Shown in pieces: positions 58,162 through 64,000 of a stretch of DNA of 64,000 nucleotides. The translations under genes and the position numbers were made by a program. The notes under the pieces are model-generated. The model did not search any database. It was given only the letters and a program-made list of their open reading frames with translations, and was not told the DNA's origin. Location: positions 744,001-808,000 of the forward strand of contig NZ_BDAM01000001.1 of NCBI RefSeq assembly GCF_001895045.1. Reading direction: 5' to 3'. Each line of letters opens with the position of its first letter. Position 1 is the first letter of the stretch. Source of the stretch: Rhodococcus coprophilus NBRC 100603. Its GTDB lineage: Bacteria > Actinomycetota > Actinomycetes > Mycobacteriales > Mycobacteriaceae.

Positions 58162-60465
58162 TCAGGCTTTGTCCAGGTATTCGAGGCGCTCGTGGTCGAG
58201 GGCGGAGGTCACCATGCTCGCCAGACCCGGATGCTCACGTAGCCCGGGATCCTGCTCGGTGACGGCGCGCGCGAACGCCCGGGCCGCTTCGATGACGTCC
58301 ACGTCGTCGACGAGCGAGAGCAGGCGCAGAGTGGTCACCGTGCCCGACTGGGCCTTGCCCAGCACGTCGCCCTCTCGGCGCAACTGCAGGTCCAGTTGAG
58401 CGAGCTCGAAACCGTCGGTCGTGCCCGCGACCGCCTCGAGGCGCGTCATCGTGGGCGATCCCGGCTTCGTGTCCGTCACCAGCAGGCACAACCCCTGATG
58501 ACCACCTCGGCCGACGCGTCCGCGGAGCTGATGGAGCTGACTGACGCCGAACCGGTCGGCGTCCACGATCACCATCACGGTCGCGTTCGGTACGTCGACA
58601 CCGACCTCGACCACCGTGGTGCACACGAGCACGTCGAGGGCACCGTCGTTGAACGCACGCATCGCGGCGTCCTTCTCCTCGGCGGGCAGGCGGCCGTGCA
58701 ACAACCCCACGTTCAGGTCGCGCAGCGGACCCGACGCGAGCATCTCGTGAAGTTCGAGCACGGACGTGGTCTCGGGTGGTTCCTGCGCACCGGACTTGCC
58801 CTTGCGTCCCTTCGGCGGCGGTTCGGGTGCCCCGTCCGGGTCGAGCTCGAGGTCGTCGGCGTCTCCGTCACCGATCCTCGAGCACACCACATAGGCCTGC
58901 CTGCCGTCCGCCACCTCTTCGCGGATGCGCTCCCACGCCCTGGTGACCCAGCTCGGGTGCACCTTCGCCGGCACCACTCTGCTCACGATCGGGGAACGCC
59001 CGCGCGGCAGTTCCCGAAGTGTGGAGACTTCGAGGTCGCCGAGCACCGTCATCGCGATGGTGCGCGGGATGGGGGTCGCGGTCATCACCAGCACGTGCGG
59101 CGACGTACCGTCGCGACCACGCGAGCGGAGGGAGTCGCGCTGTTCGACACCGAACCGATGCTGTTCGTCGACCACGACGAGGCCGAGATCGAAGAATTCG
59201 ACGCCCTCCTGGATGAGCGCGTGTGTGCCGATGACGATTCCCGCGTCTCCCGTGAGCGCTTCGTTGAGTGCCTTCCGTTTGCGGGCGGTGTTCATCGACC
59301 CGGTGAGAAGCGTGACGCGCGTCGCGAGTTCGTGGGCGCCGAGTTCGCCCGCCGACGCCAGGTCGCCGAGCATCGCGGTGAGCGACCGTGCGTGCTGCGC
59401 GGCGAGCACCTCGGTGGGCGCGAGCAACGCGCACTGGTGACCCGAGTCGATCACTTGGAGCATCGCGCGCAACGCCACGATGGTCTTGCCCGAGCCCACC
59501 TCGCCTTGCAGCAGTCTGTTCATGGGATGGGGCCGCGACAGGTCGGCCGCGATCTCGTCGGCGACCTCGATCTGGCCCGCGGTGAGTTCGAACGGCAGGC
59601 GGCCGTCGAACTCGTCTGCCAGTCCCCCGCCGCGACGCGAGCAGACAGGTGCCGAACGTAACTCCACGTCGTGCCGGCGTTGCGCCAGCGCCAGTTGCAC
59701 CGCGGCTGCTTCGTCGAACTTGAGCCGGTCGCGGGCACGGTCCACTTCTTCTTTGGTATCCGGCAGGTGGATCGAGCGCAGAGCCTCGTCGAGCCCGATG
59801 AACCCTTGCTCGCCCAGCACCCAGTCCGGCAACGGATCGTCGACCGGATCGAGTTGGTCGAGGACTTGGCGTACGCAACGCATGACCGTCCACGACTCGA
59901 CGTCGCGAGTCGCCGGGTACATCGGGATCAGTGCGCGGTCGAACACCGACATGTCCACGCCGTCGGCGTCCTGGGCGGTTCGTGCGAGACCGGCGAGTGC
60001 GCCGGCGCCGCGCACGCGGGCGGGTGCCGCCGAGACCAGATCTTCGGCGTTGCGCGGCTCGGGCAGCACCACGTAGCTGGGGTGTGTGAGGCTCCACTTG
60101 TCGCGGAAGTACTTGACGGTGCCGGAGAACATCGCGCGCACGCCCGGCTTGATGTTGTGCTTCACGCGGTGAGGATTGAAGAAGGTGACGTCGATGGTGT
60201 GCCGGTCGGAGCGCAGCCGGACCGCGAGCCGTTTGCCCGCGCGCGACTTCATCGGTACTTCCTGCGCCGATTCGACGCGCGCGATGATCGTGATGTGCTG
60301 GCCCTCGACGGGACTGCTCTCTCCCAGTTCCGCGCCTTGCGTGGCGTAGCGGTGCGGGTAGTGCCGCAACAGGTCCTCGACCGTGCTCATCCCGAAGGCC
60401 TCGGACAAGGCGTCCGCCGTCTTGCGGCCGAGAAGATGATCGAGCCGGTCCGCGAGTGTCGCCAC
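58162..60465 (-). CDS. recG: ATP-dependent DNA helicase RecG
   Basis: 767 residues from the GTG at 60465 (AAGGGA upstream). It reverses stalled forks and migrates branches. The N-terminal wedge/OB domain (PVEGQHITIIARVESAQEVP) is followed by helicase motifs: Walker A GEVGSGKTIVAL, DEQHRFG, TATPIPRT and GRVGRGG. The DNA-translocation hairpin (TRAP) motif region follows. A short charged insertion (PPPKGRKGKSGAQEPP) lies in the second helicase domain. Confidence 0.96.
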   Translation of the reverse strand: MATLADRLDHLLGRKTADALSEAFGMSTVEDLLRHYPHRYATQGAELGESSPVEGQHITIIARVESAQEVPMKSRAGKRLAVRLRSDRHTIDVTFFNPHRVKHNIKPGVRAMFSGTVKYFRDKWSLTHPSYVVLPEPRNAEDLVSAAPARVRGAGALAGLARTAQDADGVDMSVFDRALIPMYPATRDVESWTVMRCVRQVLDQLDPVDDPLPDWVLGEQGFIGLDEALRSIHLPDTKEEVDRARDRLKFDEAAAVQLALAQRRHDVELRSAPVCSRRGGGLADEFDGRLPFELTAGQIEVADEIAADLSRPHPMNRLLQGEVGSGKTIVALRAMLQVIDSGHQCALLAPTEVLAAQHARSLTAMLGDLASAGELGAHELATRVTLLTGSMNTARKRKALNEALTGDAGIVIGTHALIQEGVEFFDLGLVVVDEQHRFGVEQRDSLRSRGRDGTSPHVLVMTATPIPRTIAMTVLGDLEVSTLRELPRGRSPIVSRVVPAKVHPSWVTRAWERIREEVADGRQAYVVCSRIGDGDADDLELDPDGAPEPPPKGRKGKSGAQEPPETTSVLELHEMLASGPLRDLNVGLLHGRLPAEEKDAAMRAFNDGALDVLVCTTVVEVGVDVPNATVMVIVDADRFGVSQLHQLRGRVGRGGHQGLCLLVTDTKPGSPTMTRLEAVAGTTDGFELAQLDLQLRREGDVLGKAQSGTVTTLRLLSLVDDVDVIEAARAFARAVTEQDPGLREHPGLASMVTSALDHERLEYLDKA

Positions 60466-60511
60466 TGCCGTCCCTTCCGCTTTCCGTGTGGTGGCCCGCG
60501 TGGCGCACCGA

Positions 60512-62194
60512 CTACTCGACGCCGAGCTGCAGCAGGTCGCTGCGCTGGCCACCCCGGTACACCACGACCTCCAGTGCGGGATGGCGGTGATCGAGGTGCT
60601 CGGTCAGTTGCTCGGCGAGTCCGGCGGGAGCGTCGGCGCCGACCAGCATCGTCACGAGCTCTCCACCCGCGGCGAGGATCTTGTCGAGCAGCGCCACTCC
60701 CGCTGCCACCAGATCATGCTCGATGACCACGACATCATGGCCCGACAAGCCGAGGCTGTCGCCCGGCTCGCATTGTCCCACCCAGGTCAGGGCACGTTCC
60801 CGGGCAACTCGCAATGATCCCCATCGGACGGCTGCCGCCGCTTCGGACATCGCGAACGCGTCGTCGACGGTTGCTCGCCCGGGGTCGTGGACGGCGAGCG
60901 CGGCCAGGCCCTGCACCATCGACGAACTCGGCAGGAACATCACGTTCCGGTTCTCGGACCGGGCCTGCGCGCCCACGGCGACGACGTCCTGTGCCGGCAG
61001 GGAACCGTTGGGCAGCACGAGCACGTCTCCGCTCGGCAGCGCCCGCACCGCGTCGAGCAGCCGTCCCGGACCGAAGTCGGTATCGACGTGCAGCACCGAG
61101 GCGCCCTCGCTCTCGAACAGTTCCCGCGCGCCGTGACCGGCCACGACGGCGAGCACCGCGCGTTCACCGGTGGCCGGTGTCCGGCGCGGGACAACCGCGG
61201 CGGGCGTGTGGGACGGCACCGCGCAGTCCCCGTCGTTCGTGGCCCCGAGCGCGAAACACGTGATGTCGATACGGATGAGGGAGCCTGCGGCGAGCCCCGC
61301 TTCCACGGCGGCGCCGGGATCGCAGCAGTGGACGTGCACCGACCAGGATCCGGCACCGTCCCCGACGACGGCCACCGAGTCGCCGAGGGCGTCGAGGCGA
61401 ACCCGGAGTACGTCGATGTCCTCGGGCTCCGCACGTTCGACGACGTACATGACTTCGTAGTCCTGTTGTGTCTCTGTGCGCGGGGCGGAGAGACGGTCGC
61501 CGGAGGACGCCGCGACGGGCGGCGCCGGGGTCCGGGTGATCTGGAGGCGGCGCTGGGGCCGTTGCCCGGTGGTGATCTCGACGAGGCAGTCGAGCAGGAT
61601 CACCAGTCCGAGTCCACCGGCATCGACCACTCCCGCCTCGGCCAGAACGTCGAGTTGTGCCGGTGTCTGCTGGAGGGCGTCCGCTGCTGCGTCGGCCGCC
61701 GCGACCGTGACGTCGCACACGGTGGTGTCGGTGCTGCGGGCCGCCTTCTCGGCGCCTTCCGCCGCAGCCTCGAGGACACTGACGATGGTGCCCTCTTCGG
61801 GTGTGCTCAGCGCCTTCATCACCAGTTTCGACGCCCGGCGCAGAGCATCTGCGAGTCCGCGGCCGTCGATGGTCGTATGCCCGGCCACCGCGTCGGCGAC
61901 ACCCCGCAGGGCCTGGGCGACGATGACGCCGGAGTTTCCGCGCGCGCCGAGGAATGCGCCCCGGGCGAGACGCTCCGACACGTCCGACGCGGTGAGCGCA
62001 CCGTCCACCGGACCCCCGATGTTCTCGACGGCGGATTGGAGGGTGAGCACCAGATTGGTTCCGGTATCCCCGTCCGGAACGGGGAAGACATTGAGGGTGT
62101 TGATCTCGTGGCGCCGCTCTTCGAGGGCTTGGAGCGCGATCTCGGCCCATCGCCGCAGCGCGCGCCCGCCGACCGTGTCCCCGACCTCGAGCAC
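60512..62194 (-). CDS. DAK2/YloV-family protein (FakA-like fatty acid kinase)
   Basis: 560 residues if it starts at the GTG at 62194; an ATG at 62275 is possible but lacks a site. The DhaL-like ATP-binding domain has NVFPVPDGDTGTNLVLTLQS (metal-binding aspartates) and GARGNSGVIVAQ; the C-terminal half is the FakA middle and C-terminal domain (VHVHCCDPGAA, VVIEHDLVAAG). In firmicutes FakA phosphorylates fatty acids bound by FakB. M. tuberculosis has a counterpart next to recG and rpmB. No fakB is visible here. Confidence 0.88.
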   Translation of the reverse strand: MLEVGDTVGGRALRRWAEIALQALEERRHEINTLNVFPVPDGDTGTNLVLTLQSAVENIGGPVDGALTASDVSERLARGAFLGARGNSGVIVAQALRGVADAVAGHTTIDGRGLADALRRASKLVMKALSTPEEGTIVSVLEAAAEGAEKAARSTDTTVCDVTVAAADAAADALQQTPAQLDVLAEAGVVDAGGLGLVILLDCLVEITTGQRPQRRLQITRTPAPPVAASSGDRLSAPRTETQQDYEVMYVVERAEPEDIDVLRVRLDALGDSVAVVGDGAGSWSVHVHCCDPGAAVEAGLAAGSLIRIDITCFALGATNDGDCAVPSHTPAAVVPRRTPATGERAVLAVVAGHGARELFESEGASVLHVDTDFGPGRLLDAVRALPSGDVLVLPNGSLPAQDVVAVGAQARSENRNVMFLPSSSMVQGLAALAVHDPGRATVDDAFAMSEAAAAVRWGSLRVARERALTWVGQCEPGDSLGLSGHDVVVIEHDLVAAGVALLDKILAAGGELVTMLVGADAPAGLAEQLTEHLDHRHPALEVVVYRGGQRSDLLQLGVE

Positions 62195-62402
62195 CAGCTC
62201 ACACCCCTCTACGTCGCTGTTCGTCCTCTGCCGGAAAGAGTAGCCGGGGGTCGTGCATACGTCCGGTTTGGTCATCGGCGGCTGAGTTCGCTAAGCTGAT
62301 CGGGTTGCCTCGCACGGGTGACTCGTGTTCCCCGTGTTTGCAGGACGCAGAGCAAGACCCGAGAAGATGCATTATCCACTAGACACACAAGGAGTTCGCG
62401 AC

Positions 62403-62591
62403 ATGGCTGCCGTCTGCGACGTATGCGCCAAGGGCCCCGGCTTCGGGAAGTCGGTCTCGCACTCGCACCGGCGTACCAATCGTCGCTGGAACCCGAACAT
62501 CCAGAGCGTCCGCGCTCAGGTTGCCCCGGGCAACACCCGCAAGATCAACGTGTGCACCTCCTGCCTCAAGGCAGGTAAGGTCACCCGCTGA
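62403..62591 (+). CDS. rpmB: 50S ribosomal protein L28, zinc-binding form
   Basis: 62 residues, ATG at 62403 with AAGGAG upstream. [20 protein letters not shown] and [10 protein letters not shown] supply the two CxxC pairs of the zinc-containing form. It is the first plus-strand gene after the minus-strand run, divergent from the DAK2 gene. Confidence 0.96.
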   Translation: MAAVCDVCAKGPGFGKSVSHSHRRTNRRWNPNIQSVRAQVAPGNTRKINVCTSCLKAGKVTR

Positions 62592-62608
62592 TCTCGGTCG
62601 AGCTGCAG

Positions 62609-62647
62609 ACGAAGGCCCCCCGCGCGTAAAGCGCAGGGGGCCTTCGT
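62609..62647 (+). terminator. Hairpin terminator after rpmB
   Basis: ACGAAGGCCCCC pairs with GGGGGCCTTCGT, with an inner GCGC/GCGC stem around GTAAA. It starts 17 bp beyond the rpmB stop. Confidence 0.85.
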
Positions 62648-62678
62648 CGTTCGCATCGGTGCCGGATATTGTGCCGGG

Positions 62679-63473
62679 ATGAGTGAAAATCAACAGTCCC
62701 TCGTACACATCGAGGACGGAGTGCTCCGGATCGCCGTGGCCACCGCCGAACACGGCACTTCCCTGTCGCCCGCCGGGATGGAGCAGGGCACCGCAGCGCT
62801 TCGGGCCGCCGGCCCCGAGATCGGCGCGGTCCTCCTCGTCGGTGAGGGCAGCAACTTCTGCGCGGGCGGCAACGTTCGCGGCTTCGCAGGTGCCGAAGAC
62901 CGGGGCGCACACCTTCTCGACATCGCGAACCTGTTCCACGATTTCATCCGGGAGATCGACGCGATCGGCGTACCGGTCGTCGCCGCCGTGCACGGCTGGG
63001 CCGCCGGGGCCGGCATGAGCATCGTCCTGCATGCCGACGTCGCCCTCGCCGGGCCCGGAACCAAGATGCGTGCGGCCTACCCGTCGATCGGATTCTCGCC
63101 CGACGGCGGTATGTCGTGGACGCTGCCCCGGATCGTGGGTCCCGCGCGTGCCCGGGAGATCATCATGACCGACGCGGTGATCAACGCCGACGAAGGCGTC
63201 CGGCTCGGGCTCCTCAGCAGGTTGGTGGCCGACGACGAGATCGGGAGCGAGGCGCTGCGCGTCGCCCGGACCCTCGCGCACGGCCCGACGCAGTCGTACG
63301 CGGCGATCCGCAGGCTCGTCGCCGAGTCGGATTCCCGATCGCTCTCCGACCACCTCGACGCGGAAGCCGCGGCGATCTCCGCAGCCGCCACCACACCCAC
63401 GGGCATCGAGGGCGTCGACTCGTTCGTCGAGAAGCGCCGCCCCGACTGGGCCGCCGCGCGCGCCCGCTCCTGA
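62679..63473 (+). CDS. Enoyl-CoA hydratase/isomerase family protein
   Basis: 264 residues, ATG at 62679. It has the crotonase fold: oxyanion-hole motifs CAGGNVRGF and GWAAGAGMSI, an ALAGPGTKMRAAYPSIGFSPDGG active-site segment (quoted in part: AAYPSIGFSPDGG), and a C-terminal helical tail. The exact acyl-CoA substrate is unknown. It is accessory relative to the mycobacterial order, lying between rpmB and ung. Confidence 0.88.
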   Translation: MSENQQSLVHIEDGVLRIAVATAEHGTSLSPAGMEQGTAALRAAGPEIGAVLLVGEGSNFCAGGNVRGFAGAEDRGAHLLDIANLFHDFIREIDAIGVPVVAAVHGWAAGAGMSIVLHADVALAGPGTKMRAAYPSIGFSPDGGMSWTLPRIVGPARAREIIMTDAVINADEGVRLGLLSRLVADDEIGSEALRVARTLAHGPTQSYAAIRRLVAESDSRSLSDHLDAEAAAISAAATTPTGIEGVDSFVEKRRPDWAAARARS

Positions 63474-63483
63474 CCGATCGCGC

Positions 63484-63524
63484 CGGAACCGGTGGTCAGG
63501 CCAGTCGCCAGTCCACCGGTTCCG
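63484..63524. terminator. Convergent hairpin between the enoyl-CoA hydratase gene and ung
   Basis: CGGAACCGGTGG pairs with CCACCGGTTCCG around a 17-base loop; the right arm lies inside the end of ung. It may terminate both genes. Confidence 0.6.
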
Positions 63525-64000
63525 CGCCCTGCTCGACGAGCAGGGCATTCGCCCGGCTGAACGGGCGGGAGCCGAAGAACCCGCGCGACGCCGACAGCGG
63601 CGACGGGTGCGCCGATTCCACGGTGGGCACGTCACCGAGCATGGGCTTCAGGGTCGCGGCATCGCGACCCCACAGGATGGCGACGAGCGGAGTTCCCCGC
63701 CCCACGAGTGCGCGAATCGCCTGTTCGGTGACCGTCTCCCAGCCCTTACGGCGGTGTGAGGCGGCTTCCCCCGGAGACACGGTGAGGACCCTGTTGAGCA
63801 GCAGCACGCCGCGCCGCGTCCAGGGCGAGAGATCGCCGTTCGGAGGCTGGGGCAGCCCGAGGTCGTCGGTGTACTCGCGGTAGATGTTGGCCAGGCTCCG
63901 TGGAATGGGACGGGTGTCCGGGTCCACCGAAAAACTCAGCCCCACAGCATGTCCCGGCGTCGGATACGGATCCTGCCCGACGATGAGAACCCGCACGTCG
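63496..64000 (-). CDS. ung: Uracil-DNA glycosylase, C-terminal part
   Basis: The N-terminus lies beyond the right edge; 168 codons are visible. The water-activating loop [11 protein letters not shown], the uracil-binding and Leu-intercalation loop [14 protein letters not shown], and [15 protein letters not shown] are intact. It removes uracil from DNA. The stop is at 63496-63498. Confidence 0.95.
   Translation of the reverse strand, partial: DVRVLIVGQDPYPTPGHAVGLSFSVDPDTRPIPRSLANIYREYTDDLGLPQPPNGDLSPWTRRGVLLLNRVLTVSPGEAASHRRKGWETVTEQAIRALVGRGTPLVAILWGRDAATLKPMLGDVPTVESAHPSPLSASRGFFGSRPFSRANALLVEQGAEPVDWRLA

Overview
The window is a high-GC actinobacterial chromosome segment, most likely Rhodococcus or a close mycolic-acid-containing relative. 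This rests on the GC-rich coding sequence, frequent GTG starts, and a gene order that runs almost parallel to the Mycobacterium tuberculosis Rv2880c-Rv2976c region as I recall it. Most genes lie on the minus strand and belong to core information processing, nitrogen control and the cell envelope.

Layout from left to right. (1) 1-7.1 kb: the end of a LivF-type ABC ATPase, a small membrane protein, rlmN, a methyltransferase, then the cluster cdsA-frr-pyrH and tsf-rpsB. (2) 7.4-11.5 kb: an M23 peptidase, an ATP-dependent DNA ligase, a MinD/ParA-like ATPase and xerC. (3) 11.5-17.3 kb, accessory: a Bcr/CflA drug exporter, a carotenoid oxygenase, a siderophore-interacting reductase with a putative IdeR box, a small conserved protein and a ClC antiporter. 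(4) 17.33-24.22 kb: a probable acquired island bracketed by two direct copies of the 3' end of dprA (423 and 443 bp). It holds a decayed AAA-type ATPase, a cobalamin riboswitch, a corrinoid-type ABC importer whose ATPase is fused to an FhuF-like 2Fe-2S reductase, an uncharacterised 191-residue protein, and a decayed ImmA/IrrE metallopeptidase. (5) 24.2-33.2 kb: dprA-yifB-yraN, a DUF2469 gene, rnhB-lepB, rplS, a membrane protein with an HHVHH motif, and tex. (6) 33.3-43.6 kb: an LppW-like lipoprotein, trmD-rimM-khpA-rpsP, an amidohydrolase, ffh, and the nitrogen-control operon amtB-glnB-glnD. (7) 43.9-54.6 kb: ftsY-smc-acyP, an OsmC protein, mutM-rnc-rpmF-yceD, a SepIVA-like coiled-coil protein, and coaD-rsmD. 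(8) 54.5-64 kb: pyc, recG, a DAK2/YloV protein, rpmB, an enoyl-CoA hydratase and the C-terminal part of ung.

Tightly overlapping stops and starts (GTGA, ATGA, TAGTG) mark translational coupling in dprA/yifB/yraN, rnhB/lepB, coaD/rsmD/pyc, the methyltransferase/cdsA pair and the riboswitch operon. Long near-perfect hairpins without U-tracts end many operons. The upstream region of amtB carries GAAAC elements with roughly 11-nt phasing that fit GlnR control.

The most interesting part is the island. A cobalamin riboswitch controls a four-gene operon in which uptake and a predicted FhuF-like reduction step are physically joined. No tRNA, rRNA, CRISPR array or intact transposase or integrase was seen apart from the housekeeping xerC.
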